From contig FR882203.1 of assembly GCA_000434935.1 (NCBI GenBank), positions 76,857 to 90,885 of the forward strand: a DNA stretch of 14,029 bases, read 5' to 3'. The stretch comes from Bacteroides sp. CAG:709. GTDB lineage: Bacteria; Bacteroidota; Bacteroidia; Bacteroidales; UBA932. Both the position numbers and the translations under genes were made by a program. Positions 7,937 to 13,459 of the stretch are shown here, in pieces (the first letter of the stretch is position 1; every line of letters starts with the position of its first letter). The notes beneath the pieces were generated by a model that had not been told where the DNA came from, made no database searches, and was given only the letters and a program-made list of their open reading frames with translations.

Positions 7937-8314
7937 CTAAACACTTACCTCCAAAAGGTGTTCTAACATATTTAAGCGAGTATTTTTTCCCCATACATTT
8001 TTTTCCTTATTGAAAAATATTGGTATTCTTTTTCTTAACAAACCTTCTATTTTTGAATCCCATAACTCCATTATGAATAAATCCTTATCTGAAGTAAGAT
8101 TAGTTGGATTAATTTGTATGTTATTATTTGCTTCTTCGATATATCTAATAGCCGCAATAAAATCACATGCAGATTTTTTTTGATCTATGGTTAGTGATTT
8201 AAAAGATACAAAAATCATATACTTATGTGTGTTTAAAATCACATAATGTTCATTTACTGAATAACCTTTTTTTCGAAGCGTAGAACAACCATTACACAGG
8301 CATATAACTAACAT
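7937..8314 (-). CDS. Short lipoprotein-like ORF of unknown function, possibly damaged start
   Basis: The frame has 125 residues from ATG 8312-8314. It opens MLVICLCNGCSTLRKKGYSV, a hydrophobic run and a lipobox-like NGC but no basic n-region. Just upstream, in another frame, ATG ATG AAG CAT TTA TTC AGT reads MMKHLFS. Removing one T after AGT would join the two into MMKHLFSMLVICLCNGC, a textbook lipoprotein signal. A one-base insertion near 8314 is therefore plausible. The remainder (VILNTHKYMIFVSFKSL, DFIAAIRYIEEANNN, RIPIFFNKEKNVWGKNTRL) does not match a family I know. It is AT-rich and lies downstream of the orphan immunity-like gene on the same strand, separated from it by two hairpins. 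Confidence 0.5.
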   Translation of the reverse strand: MLVICLCNGCSTLRKKGYSVNEHYVILNTHKYMIFVSFKSLTIDQKKSACDFIAAIRYIEEANNNIQINPTNLTSDKDLFIMELWDSKIEGLLRKRIPIFFNKEKNVWGKNTRLNMLEHLLEVSV

Positions 8315-8353
8315 AACTGAATAAATGCTTCATCATGTTTTTTAGTTTAATTA

Positions 8354-8383
8354 GGTCGTAGGTTTAGAAAAGTACCTACGACC
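8354..8383. repeat. 10-bp perfect hairpin
   Basis: GGTCGTAGGT at 8354-8363 and ACCTACGACC at 8374-8383 pair perfectly around a 10-nt loop. It is GC-rich against its surroundings and lies 40 bp before the 7937-8314 ORF. It has no clear T-tract on either side, so termination is only one option. Confidence 0.5.
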
Positions 8384-8433
8384 AAAATTGTTTATTTATT
8401 GCTGTCCGCTAAAACTCAAAATAAGAAAAGGAT

Positions 8434-8497
8434 AGAGTGTAAAATAAATAAAATGCAGGCATATTGCCTTTGCCTTTTATTTTTAATTTTACACCCT
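8434..8497 (-). terminator. Composite hairpin after the immunity-like gene
   Basis: The outer stem pairs 8437-8453 with 8475-8494 (17 bp with a 3-nt bulge), and a nested 5-bp stem AGGCA/TGCCT sits at 8457-8469. On the minus strand the stem is followed by a T-rich run. It starts about 40 bp after the stop at 8539. Confidence 0.55.
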
Positions 8498-8538
8498 CCA
8501 TAGTCTTAGATGTGGTCTTTTCCATACTCTCACCACAA

Positions 8539-9057
8539 CTATCTCGGATCCAAATATAAACCTTCTCGGTGGACTATATTTTTTAATGTTTCACAATTTA
8601 ACGAACAAGATATTTTAAGGTAATAATCATATCCAAATTCAATTTGTAACTTATGCTTTTTATTACATAATACAACATATATATATTCCCTCAATGACAA
8701 ACGTATTATGTCTGTAATTTTATTAATATAAATTCTTCGTTTTTTTTCCAATAAGGGCATTGATTTTAATAATTCCGAATCAATGTTGTAAAACTTTGAA
8801 GATTCAATTCTATTGGTAATATATTCCTTATCTGCCTCTAAATATTGTATTGTCATGTACTTACTACTTGTCGTTTTCATAATAGACAGTATGACAGAAA
8901 CATAACGCTGCTCTACATTTAAATACTCTTTAAGGGTAAATAATTTGCCATCGAATTTTTTCCCAACATCACACCTACTTGTCCATTCATTTGCTGTATA
9001 TACACCATTTGAATCATATTTTTGCGGACTATATTTTACAATTTCATGCCAATTCAT
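8539..9057 (-). CDS. Probable orphan immunity protein of a polymorphic toxin
   Basis: The protein has 172 residues from ATG 9055-9057 and no signal peptide or membrane segment, so it is cytoplasmic. It begins MNWHEIVKYSPQKYDSNGVY, continues with NEWTSRCDVGKKFDGKLFTLKEYLNVEQRYV, and ends in a tyrosine-rich strand region (FGYDYYLKISCSLNCETL). I do not recognise a named family with certainty. The opening resembles small Bacteroidetes proteins found directly after toxin C-terminal cassettes. The gene follows the stop codon of a toxin-like C-terminal fragment (9129) by 71 bp on the same strand, the usual toxin-then-immunity order. The toxin upstream is reduced to a stump, so the immunity gene is an orphan. 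Its frame is intact. Confidence 0.5.
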   Translation of the reverse strand: MNWHEIVKYSPQKYDSNGVYTANEWTSRCDVGKKFDGKLFTLKEYLNVEQRYVSVILSIMKTTSSKYMTIQYLEADKEYITNRIESSKFYNIDSELLKSMPLLEKKRRIYINKITDIIRLSLREYIYVVLCNKKHKLQIEFGYDYYLKISCSLNCETLKNIVHREGLYLDPR

Positions 9058-9085
9058 TTTGCAAAAAACTTTAAGTCGTTAAACA

Positions 9086-9122
9086 ACTTTCACTGCCAAA
9101 ACTTTGATTTGGCAGTGAAAGT
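9086..9122 (-). terminator. 15-bp perfect hairpin between toxin fragment and immunity-like gene
   Basis: ACTTTCACTGCCAAA at 9086-9100 pairs without mismatch with 9108-9122 around a 7-nt loop. On the minus strand a short T-rich stretch follows. It begins 7 bp after the toxin stop and ends 28 bp before the immunity-like ATG, so it can terminate or attenuate read-through into that gene. Confidence 0.7.
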
Positions 9123-9128
9123 ACAAAA

Positions 9129-9270
9129 TTAATCTCCAATACGTTTTAAATTTGCATTATAAGTACCCAGTCGTGTTTCTCTATTCTGTAATGCGTTTAC
9201 GGATTTCCCCATTTTCCAAATACCTCCATTATGTCCATCTACATCTGGCGTTATATAATTTTTTCCATTT
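9129..9270 (-). pseudogene. C-terminal fragment of a polymorphic toxin (Ntox21-like)
   Basis: The last 43 codons before TAA 9129-9131 read NYITPDVDGHNGG, IWKMGKSVNALQNRETRLG and TYNANLKRIGD. The pattern HNGGxWKM...R.GTYxxNLxRIGD is what I recall from the C-terminal end of toxin domains carried by Rhs and other polymorphic toxins (RNase-type, Ntox21-like); this is recognition from memory. No delivery module, repeat region or export signal lies upstream. The frame is instead joined, out of register, to the beginning of a GNAT gene at about 9258-9272. What is left is too short to be a complete toxin domain and is probably inactive, but it explains the adjacent immunity-like gene. Confidence 0.55.
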
Positions 9271-9402
9271 GTTTTCCACAGATGTATGAGGAGGCCATCC
9301 AGCAATAGGGCCAATAGCAGGAACTTTGGCATAATTATAAAGAGACTCTGCATCGTTTTCTGCCCAGGAACGAAGTATCAATCTTTGTGTTTCCATATTC
9401 AT
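9271..9402 (-). pseudogene. 5' fragment of a GNAT acetyltransferase, truncated by recombination
   Basis: From ATG 9400-9402 (or the second ATG at 9394-9396) the frame reads METQRLILRSWAENDAESLY, then NYAKVPAIGPIAGWPPHTS and VEN. This is the standard opening of RimJ/RimL-type GNAT acetyltransferases: the TxRLxLRxW strand, the DA-E-LY helix and the GPxAGWPPHxSxE loop. Homology stops after VEN (about residue 43); the acetyl-CoA-binding half of a ~170-residue protein is missing. The next codons in this frame (KWKKLYNARCRWT) meet a stop, while the other frame enters the toxin fragment. The ATG follows the acetyltransferase TAG by two bases, so the two genes were probably translationally coupled. 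Confidence 0.7.
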
Positions 9403-9404
9403 CG

Positions 9405-10025
9405 CTACACAAGTAATTTATTGATTTCCTGCTGCAAGCGATCCAGAAACTTTGCAGCATGTGCCCCGTCCATTTGAGTGTGGTGGAATTGGAATGAAAC
9501 CGTTAGTGTCGTTCTGAAGAAACCTTTATGGTACTTGCCCCATATCATAAACGGATTGTTGAAGATACCGCTGTACATACCTACCGCACCGTCAATTTCA
9601 TATTGGGCCAGTGCGGAAGTCCCTATTACCATGCTTTCTGTCAAATCGTGGTTCTCACAGCTTCGGACTACTTCCGTTGTCAATTTCAGATAATCTTCAT
9701 TGAATAGCTGCAAATCATCAGAAAACGGCACATCACATGAACTGACCTCATTGTCCTTGTTCATAACAATGGTATTAACCGCAATAGCATCATATTGCAT
9801 CAATTTGTCTCCGACAGGCAGCATATAAAATTCCTTGATACTGCTTGCCGCTTTGCCGATTCACCAGCACATCAGCATATTGAATTTCATACCTGACTTT
9901 TTGCTGATTTTAACAAGACGACTGACATCCAAAATCTTGAAAAACGTAACCATTGGCATCGGGGCTTTCATCCAAAGCTCAAATGCATATGCACGGGTGG
10001 TTTCTTTGGGATTTATTTCTCTCAT
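9405..10025 (-). pseudogene. CatA-like O-acetyltransferase interrupted by TGA at codon 55
   Basis: ATG 10023-10025 opens MREINPKETTRAYAFELW, continues to KFNMLMCW, meets TGA at 9861-9863, and then goes on in frame IGKAASSIKEFYMLPVGDK to TAG 9405-9407. The length of 207 codons is normal for the chloramphenicol acetyltransferase fold. The active-site motif HHTQMDG, with the catalytic histidine of HHxxxDG, is present near the C-terminus, and SALAQYEIDGAVGMYSG precedes it. These enzymes transfer acetyl from acetyl-CoA to a hydroxyl; family members of this branch need not give chloramphenicol resistance. One base change, TGA to TGC or TGT, would restore an uninterrupted protein. The start overlaps the stop of the preceding DUF3795-like fragment (ATGA). 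Confidence 0.8.
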
Positions 10026-10160
10026 AGTGCGTATTTTAAATTTTTAATCATCTTTTTCAAATTGGCCTCGTTCTCTTCTTCGCAAAAGTTCGGATCTTTC
10101 ATGAATTTCTCACAAGGCAGTTTGGGATAGTTACCACAATGTTTTTCACTTGCTTTGGTC
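10022..10160 (-). pseudogene. 3' remnant of a DUF3795-like cysteine-rich protein
   Basis: About 44 codons ending at TGA 10022-10024 read EKHCGNYPKLPCEKFMKDP and then NFCEEENEANLKKMIKNL. Cys-x2-x-Tyr-x-x-Leu-Pro-Cys followed by an EEExxANLxxMxxNL helix is how I remember the C-terminal end of small DUF3795 proteins. The N-terminal two thirds, with the other zinc-like cysteines, are absent: upstream the frame runs into the TfoX gene in another register. The stop overlaps the acetyltransferase ATG, a normal coupled arrangement, so the 3' end of this gene is undisturbed and the loss is at its 5' side. Confidence 0.5.
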
Positions 10161-10463
10161 TTTTTTCGGCAAAGGCAGGACTTCCTCCAGTATGGAAAGA
10201 ACCTGGGTAAAATGTTTTTTGTGTCCTGCATCTATGATGTAATACTCTTTCGCACCCTCATACGGTATGCCTGTTTCCGATTCACGCATCAGTTCTTCAA
10301 TAGCAGGGTGTTTCTTGACGTATGTGGTGTTGTCACATACCAATATAACGGGTTTCTCATTCAGATATATCATACAATCTCCGAACATCTTCCGATAGCG
10401 CACATTGCCCAAATCTTCCATTTGAGTCACCACATATTCTATAAATTCCATTTCACTTGCCAT
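10146..10463 (-). CDS. TfoX N-terminal domain protein
   Basis: The protein has 105 residues: MASEMEFIEYVVTQMEDLG, then NVRYRKMFGDCMIYLNEKPV, ILVCDNTTYVKKHPAIEEL and PYEGAKEYYIIDAG. This is the single TfoX/Sxy N-terminal domain: an opening helix, the R-x-MFG turn, and strands with a conserved lysine after the YVK. It lacks the C-terminal helix-hairpin-helix half of Sxy, as is usual for the short Bacteroidetes forms. Its link to competence is not established; function unknown. The last residues (LPLPKKDQSK) and the stop fall at the junction with the DUF3795-like remnant, so the terminal few residues may be altered. Confidence 0.75.
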   Translation of the reverse strand: MASEMEFIEYVVTQMEDLGNVRYRKMFGDCMIYLNEKPVILVCDNTTYVKKHPAIEELMRESETGIPYEGAKEYYIIDAGHKKHFTQVLSILEEVLPLPKKDQSK

Positions 10464-10528
10464 ACAATCGTTGTCTTACTCCCATATTTTTTTTATTAAA
10501 TATTTTCAATGTGTTCTATGTTATGGCG

Positions 10529-10552
10529 ATTAGTTCGCCAAGGCGAACTAAT
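10529..10552 (-). terminator. 11-bp near-perfect palindrome after the ORF6N gene
   Basis: ATTAGTTCGCC at 10529-10539 and GGCGAACTAAT at 10542-10552 are exact complements separated by AA, so the tip would open as CAAG. It is 28 bp after the ORF6N stop and 65 bp before the TfoX start. No T-tract follows, so it could also be a protein-binding site. Confidence 0.5.
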
Positions 10553-10580
10553 TAAAACCATACATATATAGTGAGGTATA

Positions 10581-11537
10581 TTATCCTCTATTGATTCTTT
10601 CCACCAATTCATTTGGTGTAAGTATCTCCATCTTGGAGAAACCAAACCACTTCTTGCCCAAGTCCTTAATGGATGCACCTATGTGATATACATCATCGTC
10701 TATACAAAGGAAGCGGTCATGTGATAAACGGAATGTTTCAACATCAATCGGTGCATATTGAGCGTTATGACGGTCAATATCAAGCTGAAATTGACGGCTT
10801 ATCTGCTGAGTGTAGATGATTGCAGACACGTTATTATCTCTTTTATCGAGCAATGTCAGTACAGTCTCGTCAACATAGTTGTCGATAAGGACAATACGTT
10901 TCTTTGCACTCTTAATCAAGTCGGACACGAAAGTATAGGCATCATAAATTTGACCATTGTAGAATACACCTTGTTTCGGCTTTGCATTACCTTCGTCCAA
11001 TCTGCGGAATACCTCGTCAATGCGTTTGTCTGTTTCTTGCTGATGTTGCTGCATTTCCAGTTGATGGTATTCCATTGTTGAAAGACGTTGGAAAACTTCT
11101 GCATTTGTCACCATAAAACGTCTCATTGCAACAAATGCATCCATAATACGTATGCTTACACGAATAGCCGTTTCACTTCTGAGAACGGTAGAGAGCATCG
11201 CTACTCCCTGTTCTGTAAAAGCATATGAACGAACTGTTGAGTGCTTCAAATTATTGAACCGATCACAATTTGTGACCAGTTCATTCATTTCTTCCTTAGT
11301 CAGTTGAAAACGAAAACGTTCAGGAAATCTCTCTATATTACGTTTTACAGCTTGATTTAACACCCTGGTTTCCACTCCATAAAGTTCAGCCAAGTCTCTG
11401 TCTATCATAATCTGCTTTCCACGAATAGACATTATTCGACTTTCTACAGGAGTGGTAACTACGACTTCGTCATTTTGTAACTGGTCACAATTTGCGACCA
11501 GTTCTCCTTTATCTTGATGTTCTATATTATCCGCCAT
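10581..11537 (-). CDS. ORF6N-domain protein with a PLD-like C-terminus
   Basis: The frame is open from GTG 11634-11636, but I place the start at ATG 11535-11537 (MADNIEHQDKGE) because the only good promoter element lies between the two. The resulting protein has 318 residues. Residues ~34-145 carry the ORF6N DNA-binding-type domain (RIMSIRGKQIMIDRDLAELY, VLNQAVKRN, RFPERFRFQLTKEE, AFTEQGVAMLSTVLRS). A helical linker follows (~150-190, HQLEMQQHQQETDKRIDEVF). The C-terminal domain contains KKRIVLIDNYVDETVL and HDRFLCIDD, an H273-x-R-x4-D280 variant of the HKD phosphodiesterase motif, with H285-x-G-x-S behind it. ORF6N proteins are frequent on phages and mobile elements of Bacteroidetes; their role is unclear. 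The lysine of the HKD is arginine here and only one copy is seen, so catalysis is doubtful. Confidence 0.75.
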   Translation of the reverse strand: MADNIEHQDKGELVANCDQLQNDEVVVTTPVESRIMSIRGKQIMIDRDLAELYGVETRVLNQAVKRNIERFPERFRFQLTKEEMNELVTNCDRFNNLKHSTVRSYAFTEQGVAMLSTVLRSETAIRVSIRIMDAFVAMRRFMVTNAEVFQRLSTMEYHQLEMQQHQQETDKRIDEVFRRLDEGNAKPKQGVFYNGQIYDAYTFVSDLIKSAKKRIVLIDNYVDETVLTLLDKRDNNVSAIIYTQQISRQFQLDIDRHNAQYAPIDVETFRLSHDRFLCIDDDVYHIGASIKDLGKKWFGFSKMEILTPNELVERINRG

Positions 11538-11559
11538 ATTTCTATCTTTATTTTTGAGA

Positions 11560-11572
11560 TCACAAATTGTGA
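11560..11572. promoter_or_regulatory. Palindrome TCACAAATTGTGA in the ORF6N leader
   Basis: A 13-bp perfect palindrome lies 23 bp before the ATG and downstream of the -7 element. Near-identical copies occur inside the same gene at 11263-11275 and 11485-11497. It is a candidate operator for autoregulation. Confidence 0.4.
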
Positions 11573-11606
11573 CCTTAAACGTGTTGTTATTACTTATTAT
11601 TGTATG

Positions 11607-11614
11607 CAAAGGTA
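11607..11614 (-). promoter_or_regulatory. Bacteroidetes -7 element of the ORF6N gene
   Basis: Minus-strand TACCTTTG matches TAnnTTTG. A start near 11600 leaves a leader of about 63 nt and rules the upstream GTG out as the initiation codon. Confidence 0.5.
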
Positions 11615-11681
11615 GTGCTTTTAGCCTATAAGCCACTATTGCACAAACCCTTTCTTTGAAAAGAACGTAAAATCAATAATA

Positions 11682-11963
11682 TTATTGCGTTGATTGTACT
11701 TTTAGTAATCGCTTCACTCGTTGTACGGTACTTACTCCTTTACCACTCAACTTCGCCACATCCCGAATGGAATACCCCTTGCGGAGTAAACTTATTACTT
11801 CCCTATATTCGGCTTTCATCTGTTCTTCCGTTTTTACAGAACCAACCTTACGCCCGAGTTTTCCACCTTTCTCTATATACCGCTTCCTTCCTGACTGCAA
11901 TCGAAATGAGATATTATCACGCTCCAATTGCGCACAGGTTGAAAGCGTGGCTATCATTATATT
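11682..11963 (-). pseudogene. C-terminal fragment of a serine recombinase
   Basis: About 93 codons ending at TAA 11682-11684 read NIMIATLSTCAQLERDNISF, then RLQSGRKRYIEKGGKLGRKVGS, EVISLLRKGYSIRDVAKLSG and GVSTVQRVKRLL. This is the end of the resolvase catalytic core: the long E-helix with QLERDNI, the basic arm GRKxG, and the C-terminal helix-turn-helix. The N-terminal catalytic part with the nucleophilic serine and the arginines is missing. The frame continues upstream to 12044 without resemblance (MNGGNRHFATVSKTLF), so the true gene has been cut at about 11963. It is a relic of a mobile element and lies upstream of the ORF6N gene on the same strand. Confidence 0.8.
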
Positions 11964-12338
11964 ACTTTGGCTTGCAACCAATAGTCTTAGAATCTTGAAT
12001 AACGTCTTTGACACTGTTGCGAAATGCCTGTTGCCACCATTCAAGAGTGTGGAACAAAGTAAGCTCCATCATGCCTGTCTCTCCAAGAATAATTGCTCAT
12101 TCTACTAATCGCCCAACATCATACACTTTGGGGTAATATCGGTGTAATCGAAAGTTAAATACGTTAAATTATTACCTTTTCGTATCTAAACAGAATCCAC
12201 ACAGTCTCTTTTCTACCGTTTAGATTGTAAAATACTGATAATCAACTAATAATACATTCATTTCTTAAATTGATCTTGATCTATGTCACATAATTATCAT
12301 AAATTTGTGACAACTCCAAAATGGCAAAGAAGAGTATT
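11964..12338. other. AT-rich gap holding decayed coding sequence and weak inverted repeats
   Basis: I find no intact gene here. On the minus strand, one frame between about 12120 and 11961 reads DVGRLVE-stop-AIILGETG and then MMELTLFHTLEWWQQAF, ending in KPK-stop; it looks protein-like but I cannot name it. Inverted repeats are ATCTAAAC/GTTTAGAT (12184-12191 and 12218-12225) and TGTCACA/TGTGACA (12284-12290 and 12306-12312). The latter lies 27 bp after the porin stop and might serve as its terminator. The GC content rises at the porin gene, so the right edge of the accessory block is in this gap. Confidence 0.5.
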
Positions 12339-13379
12339 TTACTGACGAAACTTCAAAAGATTCATCCTCCAAGTGAGGCCGACGCTAAGATACGATTGTT
12401 TGTCCGACAATGTACCGGCCGGATTGGTGTTTTTTCCGGTATTGTGGCTGCCAACGGCATGAAGCCGCAGGTCCTTGTTTTCTTTCAAGGGGAAAAACTC
12501 GAAGCCGCATCCGAATCTGGCAATGGAGGTTCCCGGCAGGACCGACCAGTCCCCTGCTTTCTTCAAATTGTTGTAGTCATGGCCTGCCTTCACGAAAAGA
12601 CGGGCACGGTCGCAAAGATCGAAAGTCACTTTTCCGACAACGGTGAAATCCTTGAAAAAGGTGTAATTGTGAAGAAGGGACCTGTGCATGACATCCACGA
12701 AGAAAGATACACGTCTGAATGAGAAATTATTGCCCAATGATATGTAATTCATGAATTTGCCGCTCTGGTACTCCACGAAGTTGAGCGACCACATGGGCTG
12801 GAACACGCCATGTTCCGCAGTCCACATGAAATTGTAACTGTAGATGTCCTTGTTGTCTACAGCTCCGACATAAGGGCTCATGCAGAATTGGAATTGCAGG
12901 AGGTCGTTCTTCTCTTCTCCCAATGTTTTCTCCACGCTGGCACCGAGCTGATAACAAGCCATGTTGTTGCTGTATTCCGAAACGAAATAGCTGTCAATCG
13001 GCGCAAGGTCGTATTCATAGCCGCCGAGCAGGATCGTCTGTTTCCCGACAGAAAACTTCCAATTGGAATCTGTCTTGTACACAAGGTACAGGAAATCAGT
13101 GGCATCGAAGAAAGTTTCATCCTTATGAGCCCTGTTGAGACGCTGCCTGTAGGCGTAGGACAGGTGACTGTTCAAGTTTCCGTAAAGATAGACGCTCAAG
13201 TTCTTGCCTCGGAATCCGCAGTTCGCCCTGTCTGAAGAACCGTCAATGAAATATCGCTGATAGTCGAACCTGGCCATCACCTGAAGGTTCAGAAGTTCTT
13301 CGTTTTTAAAGCCATCAGCAGCCGTAGCACTTACAGATATAAACAAAAAGACCGCAAATAATATCTTTCTTAAACGCAT
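12339..13379 (-). CDS. Porin-like outer-membrane beta-barrel protein
   Basis: The protein has 346 residues with a signal peptide (MRLRKILFAVFLFISVSATA, cleavage near residue 21). The mature chain alternates hydrophobic and polar residues in strands with aromatic girdles, such as LSVYLYGNLNSHLSYAYRQR and NWKFSVGKQTILLGGYEYD. The line VGKQTILLGGYEYDLAPIDSYFVSEY is like the strand-loop region of phosphate-selective (OprO/OprP-type) porins. SYLSVGLTWRMNL near the C-terminus is a typical last strand. It would sit in the outer membrane and let small solutes through; selectivity cannot be told. It is read away from the ThrE-type gene from an 80-bp shared promoter region. Confidence 0.8.
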   Translation of the reverse strand: MRLRKILFAVFLFISVSATAADGFKNEELLNLQVMARFDYQRYFIDGSSDRANCGFRGKNLSVYLYGNLNSHLSYAYRQRLNRAHKDETFFDATDFLYLVYKTDSNWKFSVGKQTILLGGYEYDLAPIDSYFVSEYSNNMACYQLGASVEKTLGEEKNDLLQFQFCMSPYVGAVDNKDIYSYNFMWTAEHGVFQPMWSLNFVEYQSGKFMNYISLGNNFSFRRVSFFVDVMHRSLLHNYTFFKDFTVVGKVTFDLCDRARLFVKAGHDYNNLKKAGDWSVLPGTSIARFGCGFEFFPLKENKDLRLHAVGSHNTGKNTNPAGTLSDKQSYLSVGLTWRMNLLKFRQ

Positions 13380-13404
13380 ATCGTGGTTATCAGTTAATTT
13401 TTCA

Positions 13405-13412
13405 CAAAGATA
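13405..13412 (-). promoter_or_regulatory. Bacteroidetes -7 element of the porin gene
   Basis: Minus-strand TATCTTTG matches TAnnTTTG; the start would be near 13398, giving a leader of about 19 nt before the porin ATG. Confidence 0.55.
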
Positions 13413-13433
13413 CTATTTTTAGTAAAGAATCCT

Positions 13434-13441
13434 TATATTTG
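13434..13441 (+). promoter_or_regulatory. Bacteroidetes -7 element of the ThrE-type gene
   Basis: TATATTTG matches TAnnTTTG and gives a leader of about 13 nt. It lies 21 bp from the porin -7 element and points the other way, so the two polymerases would compete for the same DNA. Confidence 0.55.
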
Positions 13442-13459
13442 CCACAAAAACTGAAAGGC

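Noticed and set aside
9259..9264. Simple one-base insertion in a homopolymer within a single toxin gene
   Set aside because: The part before the run is a GNAT N-terminus and the part after is toxin-like, so two unrelated genes are joined; a frameshift alone does not explain it.
9129..9353. A 74-codon frame starting at 9353 (MQSLFIIMPKFLLLALLLDG) that looks like a protein with a membrane segment
   Set aside because: Its first ~30 codons are the wrong-frame reading of the GNAT fragment; only the part after about 9260 is toxin-like.
11538..11636. Upstream GTG start for the ORF6N protein
   Set aside because: The TAnnTTTG element at 11607-11614 lies inside that extension, and the extra residues show no domain similarity.
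12184..12312. Inverted repeats as transposon ends or attachment site
   Set aside because: Arms are only 7-8 bp, no matching copy is seen at the left edge of the AT-rich block and no target duplication was found.
12321..12722. Plus-strand open frame of 133 codons
   Set aside because: It is antisense to the C-terminal part of the porin gene and shows no recognisable domain.
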